DNA of 64,000 bases, from assembly GCA_964448675.1 (NCBI GenBank), contig CAYUZU010000019.1:37464-101463 (forward strand), written 5' to 3'. Of the stretch, positions 8,909 through 18,387 are shown in pieces. The translations under genes and the position numbers were made by a program. Numbering within the stretch: position 1 is the stretch's first letter; the number at the start of each line of letters is the position of its first letter. Below the pieces are notes generated by a model. It was not told the DNA's origin, did no database searches, and worked only from the letters and a program-made list of their open reading frames with translations. The stretch comes from CAYUZU01 sp964448675 (GTDB taxonomy: Bacteria; Planctomycetota; Phycisphaerae; UBA1845; Fen-1342).

Positions 8909-10909
8909 ATGAGTACCGCGGGTGGTGCCCCGCAACGATGGAGCCAGCGTGTCCTCCTCGTCGGATGGGACGGCGCTGACTGGGAGATGATCGAGCCGCT
9001 GATCGAGCAGGGCGGAATGCCCAATCTTCGGCAGTTCATCGAACAGGGCATGATGGGCAACATCGCCAGCCTCCGCCCGATGATCTCGCCCATCCTCTGG
9101 ACCTCCATTGCGACCGGCAAGACCGCCGACAAGCATGAGATCCTGGGCTTCGCCGAACCCGACCCCAAGGGCGAGGGTATCCGCCCGGTCACCAGCACCT
9201 CCCGCAAGTGCCGGGCCGTCTGGAACATCCTCTCTGACGCCGGCTTCCGCTGTGGCGTCGTCAACTGGTTCGCGAGCCACCCGGCCGAGCCGATCAACGG
9301 CTTTGTCGTCACCGATCGCTGGCCGCACGCCGCGAACAAGCCGCATGAGCCCTGGCCGACCGTGCCGCGCTCGGTTCAACCCGATGCGTTGCTCGAGCCG
9401 GCGTCCCGCATGCGGCTGCATCCGGCAATGACGCAGCCGGCGCACGTCGCCGAATTCCTTCCCAGCCTAGGCTCGTGGGATGCAGCGCAAGACCGCAGGA
9501 CCGGCGAGCTGCGAGCCACGCTCGCGCGCTGTGCTTCCGTCCATACCGTCGCCACTTGGCTCATGCAGGAACAACCCTGGGACTTCTGCGCCATCTACTA
9601 CGACGCCATCGACCGGTTCGCGCACACGTTCATGGAATTCCACCCCCCGAAAATGCCTCACACCGACGACGAGGAATTCCAGCGCTACCAGCACGTCATG
9701 GCGGCGGCCTACAGGTACCATGACCTCATGCTCGGCCGACTGATGGAGCTCGCCGGAGACGACACCACCATTATCTTGCTGAGCGACCACGGCTTTCAGT
9801 CCGGCGCCCTGCGACCGAGCGTGTCCGCTGCCGTCGACGAGCAGCCGGTCGCCTGGCACCGCCCCTACGGGATCCTCGCGGCCTACGGTCCGGCGATCAA
9901 GAAGGATCAGCGTATCTATGGCGCCTCACTGCTGGATGTCGCCCCGACCATCCTGATGCTGCTCGGCCAGCCGATTGCGCGCGACATGGATGGCAACCCG
10001 TTGCGCCAGGTCATCGACGCTGACGTCGACGATATCGCCATTGACCATGTCGACACCTATGAGACCGGACCGCGTTCCGAACAGGAAGAGGCGGATGAAG
10101 ACCCGTGGAGCAACGAGCAGGTGCTGCGGCAGCTCGAAGCGCTCGGCTACCTCGAGCGCGGTGCCAGCCAGGATCGCGACAAGATCATCCTCGATCGCGA
10201 GCGCAATCTCGCCCAGGTCCATGCTGCCGCCGGTCGGCCCAAGGAGGCCATTGCGCTCTTCCGCCACGTGCTCGAGAAGCAGCCCGACGACCTGGGCACC
10301 AAGATGGCCTGCGCCATGTGCCATCTGCAACTGCGGCAGATCGATGAATGCGAACAGCTCGCGCGCGAAGTGCTCTCCAAGCCCGAGGACACCCCCCACG
10401 CCGAACTGATCTTGGGCGTGATCGAGTTCCACCGCAGCAACTACACGAAATCGCTGCAGCACCTCAACAATGCCACCAAAGCCAACCCCAACCTGCCCGG
10501 CGTCCATCGCCAGCTCGGACATGTCTTCCTGCGCCGTCGCCGCTGGCAGCGCGCCGCCGCCGCCTTTCAGAAAGCGCTGGAACTCGACCCGCACGATGCC
10601 GAAGCCTGGGACGGTCTCGGCGTTGCCTATCGCCAACTCGGCCGCCCCGCCGAAGCCGTCGAACAGCATATGCGCTCGATCTCGCTGCTTCATTACCGCC
10701 CGCGAACGCACGTGCACCTCGGCATGGCGCTCGCCGAGTCCGGCCAGATCGACTGGGCGATCCGCGCGTTCAAGGTCGCGCTCGAGATGAACCCGCGCAT
10801 CGCGTTCGCCCATCACTGCCTGGCACAACTCTACGAGCGGGGCAAAAAGGACGACGCCACCGCCGCCGAGCATCGCCGTCGCGCGGCCTCGATCCAGGCG
10901 CAGTCCTGA
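8909..10909 (+). CDS. Alkaline phosphatase-fold hydrolase fused to TPR repeats
   Basis: 666 residues from the ATG at 8909; the frame is open back to 8645, but that region overlaps the previous gene and its terminator. The N-terminal 400 residues belong to the alkaline phosphatase/type I phosphodiesterase superfamily (PF01663-like): VLLVGWDGADW with the metal-binding Asp (about D21), a TSIATGKTADKHEI segment that holds the usual nucleophile region, and IILLSDHGF with the paired Asp/His metal ligands. The remainder is at least six tetratricopeptide repeats (for example ALELDPHDAEAWDGLGVAYR). No signal peptide, so it is probably cytoplasmic. Hydrolysis of phosphate or sulfate esters is possible, with the TPR part binding a partner; the substrate is unknown. 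Similar fusions are, from memory, frequent in planctomycetes. Confidence 0.85.
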   Translation: MSTAGGAPQRWSQRVLLVGWDGADWEMIEPLIEQGGMPNLRQFIEQGMMGNIASLRPMISPILWTSIATGKTADKHEILGFAEPDPKGEGIRPVTSTSRKCRAVWNILSDAGFRCGVVNWFASHPAEPINGFVVTDRWPHAANKPHEPWPTVPRSVQPDALLEPASRMRLHPAMTQPAHVAEFLPSLGSWDAAQDRRTGELRATLARCASVHTVATWLMQEQPWDFCAIYYDAIDRFAHTFMEFHPPKMPHTDDEEFQRYQHVMAAAYRYHDLMLGRLMELAGDDTTIILLSDHGFQSGALRPSVSAAVDEQPVAWHRPYGILAAYGPAIKKDQRIYGASLLDVAPTILMLLGQPIARDMDGNPLRQVIDADVDDIAIDHVDTYETGPRSEQEEADEDPWSNEQVLRQLEALGYLERGASQDRDKIILDRERNLAQVHAAAGRPKEAIALFRHVLEKQPDDLGTKMACAMCHLQLRQIDECEQLAREVLSKPEDTPHAELILGVIEFHRSNYTKSLQHLNNATKANPNLPGVHRQLGHVFLRRRRWQRAAAAFQKALELDPHDAEAWDGLGVAYRQLGRPAEAVEQHMRSISLLHYRPRTHVHLGMALAESGQIDWAIRAFKVALEMNPRIAFAHHCLAQLYERGKKDDATAAEHRRRAASIQAQS

Positions 10910-10931
10910 ACGTCCGCTACCGCGCGCGTGA

Positions 10932-11126
10932 TCAGTCGGGCGGCGCGCATACCTGACAGCCCTGAGCCCCAGGCCGCTTCGCGCTGCCGATACGGGCCGG
11001 CTGATCCTTCGGCAGCAGCACGGCCCCCGCTTCGTCCCGCGGGTAGGTACACTGGTCCAGGGGCTGCTCACAGACCGCACAGGTCACGGGGCGTTCGAGC
11101 GCCGTTCCAGCAAACAAGCCAGGCAT
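10932..11126 (-). pseudogene. N-terminal zinc-knuckle fragment of a SUI1/eIF1-like protein
   Basis: A 64-residue frame reads MPGLFAGTALERPVTCAVC and then CTYPRDEAG and LPKDQPARI. This resembles the N-terminal extension of planctomycete SUI1 (eIF1-like) translation proteins, which normally continues into a KRRGKxVTVVRGL segment and a SUI1 domain of about 70 residues. Here the frame stops 20 bases before the end of the convergent TPR gene, so the SUI1 domain cannot be present. It is either a truncated pseudogene or a short zinc-knuckle protein. The family link is from memory and is the weaker part of this call. Confidence 0.5.
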
Positions 11127-11279
11127 GGTGGGCATTCTACCCGCGTCGGCCGATCTTAAGAATCCGGCGGGGGGCGGGTCGCCGTCGCGGTACGTCATGG
11201 GCCTGTGTGGCTTCGTTGGTGAAACGGTCCGGCGCATGGCCGGCTACGCAACGCGAAGTGGCGATGCGGAGCTGGAGGC

Positions 11280-11507
11280 TCACCCTGCCCGATACCGCGG
11301 TTCGCCGGTGGGGATGCTGCTGGCGGCCAATTCGTCGTCGACCGCCTGCCGGGCCAGTTCGAACAGCCCCCGAATCCGGCGGCTGAGGCCTTCGGGATCG
11401 CTGATGAGCTGGCTCTCGACCTCGAGTTCGACATTGACCGAGGCACCACGACTGCCGTAGTTGGGCTCGCCGACCTTGCGGCTGAACCCGGCGTTGAGTT
11501 TGAGCAT
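11280..11507 (-). CDS. Small conserved hypothetical protein
   Basis: 75 residues from the ATG at 11507 with GGAG seven to ten bases upstream. Reads MLKLNAGFSRKVGEPNYGSR, then GASVNVELEVES, then a helix SRRIRGLFELARQAVDDELA. The pattern of a short beta hairpin followed by an amphipathic helix recalls a small family found widely in planctomycetes and some other bacteria, of unknown function. Cytoplasmic. Its codon use matches its neighbours, and the downstream zinc-knuckle fragment is on the same strand. Confidence 0.7.
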   Translation of the reverse strand: MLKLNAGFSRKVGEPNYGSRGASVNVELEVESQLISDPEGLSRRIRGLFELARQAVDDELAASSIPTGEPRYRAG

Positions 11508-11700
11508 GGGGAGTCTCCATGTGTGCAAGGGGGTGGTTGATCGAATCTGCGCGGGGAAGGGTGTCAGGCTCAGCGCAAGCGACTACGGGTGATCCCTACA
11601 TCATGGTCCCGCGATGCCTGCCCTGAGATGCGATTATTGGGGGTTTGATGCGGTACGTTATTCGCCTGGTTTCGCGTCGCGCCGCGCGTCTACCGGGTCC

Positions 11701-11728
11701 TTGGCTCCATCTCGCGGTCGGTTATACT
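11701..11728 (+). promoter_or_regulatory. Candidate sigma70-type promoter
   Basis: TTGGCT (11701-11706) and TATACT (11723-11728), 16-base spacing, about 110 bases upstream of the large beta-helix gene. The remaining 330-base gap (11508-11839) shows nothing else. Confidence 0.4.
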
Positions 11729-11839
11729 GGTGTTAATCGTCGGCTGCCTGCGGGCGGCCTGTTCAGGGGGATCGTTGCAGCGAGGGTTTTCGGCTCGCAC
11801 GCGCCTCATCGCGACGCCGCCACGCACGGAGGGTTTGTC

Positions 11840-14800
11840 ATGTTCTCATGTCATCGCTGGTCCACTGGCGGGATTCTGGTTGTTCTGAGCGCCCTGCTGC
11901 TGGCCACGCCCGCACCGGCCGCCATCATTCACGTCGATGACAACGCGCCGAACGATCCGGGCCCGGGCGACCCGCTGGTCAGTGATCCCGCTGAGGATGG
12001 CTCGCCGGCGCATCCGTTTGATGCGATTCAGGAGGGTATCGACGCGGCGTCCAGCGGTGACGAGGTGGTGATCGCGGACGGGACGTACACGGGCGACGGC
12101 AATCGCGATCTGGATTTCTTGGGCAAAGCGATCACGGTGCGGAGTGCGAGCGGGGATCCGACGACGTGCGTGATTGACTGTGGGGGAACGGCGGCCGATC
12201 CGCACCGGGGTTTCTACTTTCATAGTGGCGAGGGCCCGGACTCGGTCATCGAGGGGGTGACTGTAACGGGTGGCGTGGCCAGGGGAATCTACGGCGGTGG
12301 CGGCGGGATCTACTGCGACGGGAGCAGCCCGACGATCAACGGCTGCCTGATCAAGCTGAACTTCGCAAATCTCGCCCCGGGCGGCGGACTGTGTTGCCGG
12401 GACGGCGCGAACCCGACACTTGTTCAGTGCACGCTCAGCGACAACGTCTCAACCGGCTACGGCGGCGGTGTGTACTGCGACGCCAGCGATCCAACACTGA
12501 CCGACTGCACGGTCAGCGGTAACACGGCCTGGGACGGCGGTGGGTTGTACTGCGAACACACCTGCGCCCAGTTGCTCGCGTGCAGGATATCAGGCAACAC
12601 GGCCGAAGAAGGTGGTGGCGTCTGGAGCGGCTATTCCAGTGCACTCTCGTTTATCGACTGCGACATCGACAGCAATGTCGCGTTGGACGTCGGTGGGGGG
12701 TTCGCCAGTTGTACTCGCGGCACGTCTACGCTGAGCCGGTGTCGGATTATCGGAAACAGCGCTGCCTTTGGTGCTGGTGGCCTCTACTGCGAACTCAGCG
12801 AACCCGTACTGGATGGCTGCGACATCCGCAGCAACACGGTCAGCGGCCACCTCGGCCGCGGCGGCGGCGTCTGGTGCGGCCACCTCGGCCTTCCGAGCCT
12901 GTTCAACTGCACGATCAGTGGGAACACGGCCTACAGCGGTGGCGGCCTGCACAGCGGCGAACAAAGCGAACCGGTGCTGATCAACTGCACGATCGCTGCG
13001 AATTCGGCGGTCGTTGGGCCAGCATTGGCCTGCGATCCGGACAACGACTCGGCTCCAAACACGGTCACGTTGGCCAACTGTGTCCTGTGGAACGGCACCG
13101 CTCAAGTCTGGTACAACGACGCGTCGGTACTTGACGTGACCTACTGTGATGTCGAGGGGGGCTGGCCCGGCGAAGGTAACGTCGATCTCGACCCGCAGTT
13201 TGCCTTCGACGCGGACCACCGTCTCACGTCCGGCTCACCGTGTATCGACGCGGGGACGAATACGCCACCCGTCGGGCTTCCGGCCAACGATCTCGACGGT
13301 ACCGGGCGGCCGTTGGACGGTGACGGCAACGGCAGTGCCACGGCAGACATGGGGGCTTTCGAATTTGATCCTGATGCGCCCGCGATCGCCTTGAGTGCCG
13401 ACCACGTGGTGTTCTCTTTCGCGACGGGGGAAGGCACGCCACTCGATCAAACGCTGTCGGTACGCAACTGTGGCGGTGGCATGCTGAACTGGTCGATCAG
13501 TGGCCAACCGACGTGGCTGATCGTTACGCCGGTTAGCGGTACGTCCAGTGACGAAGTGGACGACGTGATGTTGAGCGTAGACGCCGCCGGCTTGCCTGCC
13601 GGTACGCACACGGGATCGCTGGTGGTTGCCGATCCCCTGGCCGGCAACGGTCCACGAACGGTGGCCGTCACGCTTCATGTGACGCGCACGCTCGAAGTGC
13701 CGGCGCAGTACACAACGATCCAAGCCGCCATCGATGCGGCTGTTGCCGACGGGGACGTGGTCGAGGTGGCGGATGGGACGTACACGGGGACCGGTAACAA
13801 GGACCTCGACTTTCACGGCAAGGCCATTACGGTGCGCAGTGCGTCGGGCGACCCCAACCTCTGCGTCATCGACTGTGAGGGCGACGGCCGCGGTTTTCAC
13901 TTCCACAGCGGCGAGGGCTCCGATTCGGTGGTCGAGGGCTTGACGATCACCAATGGTAGCGCCGACAGCGGCGGCGGCGTGTACTGCGTTTCCAGTAGCC
14001 CAATGCTGGCCAACTGTACGTTGAGCGGGAACTGCGCCAGCCAGAGCGGTGGAGGAGTCAGCTGCGGTGAAGGAAGCCATCCACTACTCGTCGGTTGTCG
14101 GCTCGAGGGCAACGCAACGGGTGACTACACCGGCGGCTACGGCGGCGGTCTGTCGTGTGGTGGGCAGAGTTGCCCGACGCTCATCGGGTGCGAGATCACG
14201 GGTAACGAGGCCTTTCATAACGGCGGAGGCATCTACTGTACCGGGTCCTGCGCTCCAGCGCTAACCGACTGTGTCATTGCGTCCAATTTCGCCCGCAGCC
14301 AGGGCGGTGGTCTTGGCTCTGTCAGCAGCAGTCCGATCGTGACCGGATGCCAGTTCAACGCGAACAGGACCAATGGTCGGGGCGGCGGTGTATACTGCGG
14401 TGACTTCGGTGAGCCGGTCCTGGACGAATGTGTCATCAGCCATAACACCGCCATGGACGACGGAGGGGGTATTTGGGTTTCCGAGTGTCTCCCAACGCTC
14501 ACCAACTGTTTGATCACCGGGAATCGCACGTTCTACTGGGGCGGGGGCGTGCGGTGCGGTGACGATGCGCAGCTGTCGCTCGTCAACTGCGCGATCACGC
14601 GCAACTGTGCCGACCTCGGTGGCGGCGTCTACTGCACCGGCGCGAGCGCGGCGCTGACCAACTGCACGGTAGCGGCCAACATCGCCGGCGATGGTTCTGC
14701 GCTGGCGTGCGATTCCTACATGCAGGACGACCCAAGCAGCGTCACAGTTTCGAACTCCATTCTCTGGAGCAGTGCGCCGCCGATCTGGAACAATGACGAT

Positions 14801-16993
14801 TCGACGCTAATGGTCATTTACTGCAATATCGCCAGCGGCTGGGAGGGCGAAGGGAACATCGACGTCGATCCGCGTTTTGCCTTCGCGAACGACTTCCACC
14901 TCTTGCCGGACTCGCCCTGCATCGATACGGGTGGCAGCGAACCGCCCGGTAGCCTGCCGAGCCATGACTTGGATGGCAATCCGCGCCTACTTGATGGTAA
15001 CGGCGACGCGAGCCCGACGGTCGACATGGGGGCCTATGAGTTCAACCCGGCCACACCGTCCCTCGCCTGTAGCCAGCGTGAACTGAGGTTCTTCGGTATG
15101 GAGGACGGCGATAATCCGACTGACCAGATCTTGTCGCTGCGGAATTCAAGTGGTGGCAGCATGGACTGGAACATCACCGGCCTGCCGGCATGGCTTTCGG
15201 TTACGCCAGCCAGCGGCGACTCGAGCGGCGAGGTGGATACCACCACACTCAGCGTTGACAACAGCGGTCTCACACATGGTGTCTACACTGCTTGCCTGGA
15301 GGTCAGCGCCCCGGCAGCCATCAACACACCGCGCGAGGTGCAGGTGACGCTGCACGTCAATCGGACGTTCCACGTGCCGGGCGCGTATCCGACGATCCAG
15401 ACCGCCATCGATGCCGCCATCGTCGCCGGGGACGTCGTGGAACTGGCGGACGGAACGTACACTGGGCCGGGCAACCGCGATCTCGACTTTGGTGGCAAGG
15501 AGATCACGCTACGGGGCGCCTCAGGCGATCCGAACCTGTGCGTCATCGATTGCGAAGGTGATGCGCGCGGCTTCGAGTTCCACTCCGGAGAAGGTTCGAG
15601 TGCGGTGGTGCGGGATGTCACGATCGCGCACAGTTGGCGCGCGATCGACTTTTGGAACAGCGATCCGACGCTCGTGAATTGTGTCCTGCGCGACGGGGGC
15701 AGCGGCGCCTACTGCGTGAGTTGTAGCCCGACCTTCACAGCTTGCACAATTCGCGATAACTCCAGTAGTGGGGTGTACTGCGACTACTACAGCCACCCTG
15801 TCTTCACCAACTGCAACATCACCGGGAATAGGGCGCGGGACGGGGGCGGTGTGTTGTCCGAGTATTTCAGCGACCCGACGTTTGTCAGCTGCACGATCAG
15901 CGGTAACTCCGCTCGATACGGTGGTGGTCTCAAGTGCACCAACAGCGCAGCATGGCTGGTGAACTGCGACATCAGCGATAACAGCGCAGATGAATACGGC
16001 GGTGGATTGATTTCCTGGCACGACGCTGGCGGCATGCTGATCGTCAATTGCACAATCGCGAGGAACTGCGCCGGCTCGACGGGCGGTGGCGTGTCCTTGC
16101 TGCACGCCGGGCCGCAGTTCAACCAGTGCAACATCAGCGGCAACACCGCTTCCCACGGTGGAGCGCTGTTTGCAAAACGCGGGAGCAATCCCACCCTGAG
16201 AAGCTGCACGTTCGCTACGAACGTTGCCGAATTCGGTTCCTTGCTAGCCTGCGATTCCTATGAGCAGTTGTCTCCGAGCCATCTCGCGCTGACGAACTGC
16301 ATCCTGTGGAGCAGCGGTGGTGCCATCTGGAACCACGACGGCTCGATCATCGACGTAGCGTACAGTAATATCGCCGGCGGCTGGCCGGGCGAGGGCAACA
16401 TCGACGCCGATCCGCTTTTCGTCCGGCCGCCGGACGATGGCGGCGACGGCTGGGGCGATGATGCGGAAACGCCGGATGTCGACGAGGGGGCGAACGACGA
16501 TTTCGGCGACCTGCGGCTGTCGAGTCTCTCGCCGTGCATCGACGCGGGCGACAATGCGGCCGTGCCGGCCGACGTGCTGGACCTGGACGGGGATGGCGAT
16601 CTGGCCGAGCCGCTGCCGTTCGACCTGGCGGGGGTTCCCCGGTTCACTGATGATCCCGACAGCGACGACAGCGGGCTGCCGCATCCGGATTATCCCGATC
16701 TGCCGATGGTCGATATGGGGGCGTACGAGTTCGCCCCGCCGGCACCGTGCAAGGGCGACAGCAACTGCAGCGGCTACGTCGACTGGAGGGACATCGACTT
16801 CTTTGTCGCGGCGCAGTACGACAACGTCTCGGCCTGGTACGCCCTGCACATGAGCGTCTATGGCACGCCGCCAACTTGCCCATTCGAAAACAACGACATC
16901 GGCGGCCCTACTGCGATTGACGTGCCGGACGGACACGTCGACTGGCGCGACATCGACGGCTTCGTGGCCCAACAGAACATGACCTGTCCGTAG
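11840..16993 (+). CDS. Giant secreted protein with three beta-helix modules and dockerin-like tail
   Basis: 1717 residues from the ATG at 11840 (GGAGGG at 11828-11833); the frame is open upstream, but a signal peptide (ILVVLSALLLATPAPAA) follows this ATG. The body is a threefold tandem repeat. Each unit begins with DGTYTG, DLDF, GKAITVRSASGDP and the cysteine motif CVIDC, continues with 8-12 beta-helix turns (GGGVYC, LTNCTVSGN), and ends with SPCIDAG and VDMGAYEF. Between units lie two beta-sandwich domains (VRNCGGGMLNWSISGQPTWL and LRNSSGGSMDWNITGLPAWL) of the BACON/Ig-like type. The C-terminus has CKGDSNCSGYVDWRDIDFF and PDGHVDWRDIDGF, a dockerin-like calcium-loop pair. Likely extracellular; a polysaccharide-binding or adhesive role is inferred only from architecture. 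Confidence 0.87.
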   Translation: MFSCHRWSTGGILVVLSALLLATPAPAAIIHVDDNAPNDPGPGDPLVSDPAEDGSPAHPFDAIQEGIDAASSGDEVVIADGTYTGDGNRDLDFLGKAITVRSASGDPTTCVIDCGGTAADPHRGFYFHSGEGPDSVIEGVTVTGGVARGIYGGGGGIYCDGSSPTINGCLIKLNFANLAPGGGLCCRDGANPTLVQCTLSDNVSTGYGGGVYCDASDPTLTDCTVSGNTAWDGGGLYCEHTCAQLLACRISGNTAEEGGGVWSGYSSALSFIDCDIDSNVALDVGGGFASCTRGTSTLSRCRIIGNSAAFGAGGLYCELSEPVLDGCDIRSNTVSGHLGRGGGVWCGHLGLPSLFNCTISGNTAYSGGGLHSGEQSEPVLINCTIAANSAVVGPALACDPDNDSAPNTVTLANCVLWNGTAQVWYNDASVLDVTYCDVEGGWPGEGNVDLDPQFAFDADHRLTSGSPCIDAGTNTPPVGLPANDLDGTGRPLDGDGNGSATADMGAFEFDPDAPAIALSADHVVFSFATGEGTPLDQTLSVRNCGGGMLNWSISGQPTWLIVTPVSGTSSDEVDDVMLSVDAAGLPAGTHTGSLVVADPLAGNGPRTVAVTLHVTRTLEVPAQYTTIQAAIDAAVADGDVVEVADGTYTGTGNKDLDFHGKAITVRSASGDPNLCVIDCEGDGRGFHFHSGEGSDSVVEGLTITNGSADSGGGVYCVSSSPMLANCTLSGNCASQSGGGVSCGEGSHPLLVGCRLEGNATGDYTGGYGGGLSCGGQSCPTLIGCEITGNEAFHNGGGIYCTGSCAPALTDCVIASNFARSQGGGLGSVSSSPIVTGCQFNANRTNGRGGGVYCGDFGEPVLDECVISHNTAMDDGGGIWVSECLPTLTNCLITGNRTFYWGGGVRCGDDAQLSLVNCAITRNCADLGGGVYCTGASAALTNCTVAANIAGDGSALACDSYMQDDPSSVTVSNSILWSSAPPIWNNDDSTLMVIYCNIASGWEGEGNIDVDPRFAFANDFHLLPDSPCIDTGGSEPPGSLPSHDLDGNPRLLDGNGDASPTVDMGAYEFNPATPSLACSQRELRFFGMEDGDNPTDQILSLRNSSGGSMDWNITGLPAWLSVTPASGDSSGEVDTTTLSVDNSGLTHGVYTACLEVSAPAAINTPREVQVTLHVNRTFHVPGAYPTIQTAIDAAIVAGDVVELADGTYTGPGNRDLDFGGKEITLRGASGDPNLCVIDCEGDARGFEFHSGEGSSAVVRDVTIAHSWRAIDFWNSDPTLVNCVLRDGGSGAYCVSCSPTFTACTIRDNSSSGVYCDYYSHPVFTNCNITGNRARDGGGVLSEYFSDPTFVSCTISGNSARYGGGLKCTNSAAWLVNCDISDNSADEYGGGLISWHDAGGMLIVNCTIARNCAGSTGGGVSLLHAGPQFNQCNISGNTASHGGALFAKRGSNPTLRSCTFATNVAEFGSLLACDSYEQLSPSHLALTNCILWSSGGAIWNHDGSIIDVAYSNIAGGWPGEGNIDADPLFVRPPDDGGDGWGDDAETPDVDEGANDDFGDLRLSSLSPCIDAGDNAAVPADVLDLDGDGDLAEPLPFDLAGVPRFTDDPDSDDSGLPHPDYPDLPMVDMGAYEFAPPAPCKGDSNCSGYVDWRDIDFFVAAQYDNVSAWYALHMSVYGTPPTCPFENNDIGGPTAIDVPDGHVDWRDIDGFVAQQNMTCP

Positions 16994-17131
16994 CAATGAC
17001 TGCCCGCAGCAAGCGGTGACGCGTCGCTGTGCCATCGTCCGATAACCGTACGAGAAAGAGGCAAAGCTGTAGCTTCGTTCCAGCGGAGGGATTGCAGCAC
17101 GATCGCAATCCCGGAGCTTTGTTCGTTTACC

Positions 17132-17440
17132 TTGACACGGGCGGTCGCCCTGCTCGCCCCTTGCGCCGCTTGGGCGGATTGCACCCCCGATTGGCTTCAC
17201 ACCGAGGGACTCAACTTCCCCGCCGTGAACGGTACCGTGTACGACATGGTCGAATATGACGATGGCAATGGGCCGGCCGTCTATTTCGCCGGCTGGTGCA
17301 CGCTTGCCGGTCGCGACATGCCGACGAACGTTGCGAAGTGGGACGGCACCCATTGGTCCGCCGTGGGGAAGATCGAAGACAACTGGATCGCGGTCGTTTA
17401 CGCCCTGACCGTCTACGACGGGCGCCTGGCGGCGGCCGCT
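17132..17440 (+). pseudogene. Truncated N-terminus of a secreted repeat (propeller-like) protein
   Basis: The frame starts with a signal-like VALLAPCAAWADC and then reads GTVYDMVEYDDGNGPAVYFA and NVAKWDGTHWSAVG, followed by VVYALTVYDG. These are typical of long planctomycete proteins built from repeated blades ending in AKWDGxxWxxLG. After about 17440 the similarity stops and unrelated sequence leads into the ABC transporter gene. No clear start codon with a ribosome site was found (the first in-frame candidate is a TTG). Best read as a remnant of a much longer gene. Confidence 0.6.
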
Positions 17441-17487
17441 GCGAGACTGGCTGCCCCGCCGTCGCACATCTACAATCGCACGCGAGC

Positions 17488-18387
17488 ATGGACGTCATCG
17501 CCACCGAGAACCTCGTCAAGTGCTACGGCGACTACCCTGCGCTGCGCGGCATCGCGCTGCGCGTCGCCAGCGGGTCGCTGTTCGGGTTTCTCGGGCCGAA
17601 CGGGGCGGGCAAGACCACCGCGATCCGCATCCTGCTGGGCCTGCTGCGAGCCAGTGAAGGCCGGGCGACCGTTCTTGGCCACGACGTCTGGCATGACGGC
17701 CCGCTGCTGCGCCGCAAGGTCGGCTACCTGCCCGGCGACGTGCGGTTCTATGACCGGCTCACCGGGCGGGCCACGCTGGGATTCGTCGATGCGGCTCGCG
17801 GCGGCGGCGGGGGGGCAGAGATGCAGCGCCTGGTCGACCGGCTCGAACTCGACCTCGACAAGCGCGTCCGCGCGTATTCACGCGGCATGAAGCAGAAGCT
17901 CGGTCTGATCGCCGCCATGATGCACCGGCCGCAGTTGCTCATCCTCGACGAACCGACCACCGGCCTCGACCCCCTGGTCCGCGAGACGCTCTATGAGGAG
18001 CTGCGCAACGTCGCGGCCGAGGGCCGCACGGTGCTGTTCTCGAGCCACACGCTGGCCGAGGTCGAGGTGCTGTGCGACGAGGTCGCCATTGTGCGCGAGG
18101 GCGCGCTGATCGAGCACGAACGCATGGACGTGCTGCGGCGGCGGGCGGTGCGGCATGTCGAGGTGCATTTCGCCCCGGGGGCCCAACCGGCGCAGCCAAT
18201 GCCGGCCGGCCTGGAAGTGGCCCAACAGACCGACCGAAGCCTGCACGGCACCTGGACCGGGGCGACCGACGCCCTCGTCGCCTGGCTGGCCCAGAGCAAC
18301 GTCCAGGACGTCACAATTGCGCCGCCGGACCTGGACGATCTCTTCCTGGCGTACTACGAGCGGCCGACGGCGAAGGTGGCGCCATGA
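17488..18387 (+). CDS. ABC transporter ATP-binding protein
   Basis: 299 residues from the ATG at 17488. Walker A is GPNGAGKTT (residues 36-44), the signature motif is the variant YSRGMKQKL, and Walker B is LLILDEPTTGLD, followed by the H-loop SSHTLAEVE. The C-terminal 80 residues form the extra domain seen in ABC-2 type ATPases of the CcmA/NatA class. The following permease gene overlaps by 4 bases (ATGA), so the two are translationally coupled and form a two-gene exporter. Cargo is unknown; drug, lipid or sodium export, or gliding-type functions, are typical of this class. Confidence 0.93.
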   Translation: MDVIATENLVKCYGDYPALRGIALRVASGSLFGFLGPNGAGKTTAIRILLGLLRASEGRATVLGHDVWHDGPLLRRKVGYLPGDVRFYDRLTGRATLGFVDAARGGGGGAEMQRLVDRLELDLDKRVRAYSRGMKQKLGLIAAMMHRPQLLILDEPTTGLDPLVRETLYEELRNVAAEGRTVLFSSHTLAEVEVLCDEVAIVREGALIEHERMDVLRRRAVRHVEVHFAPGAQPAQPMPAGLEVAQQTDRSLHGTWTGATDALVAWLAQSNVQDVTIAPPDLDDLFLAYYERPTAKVAP

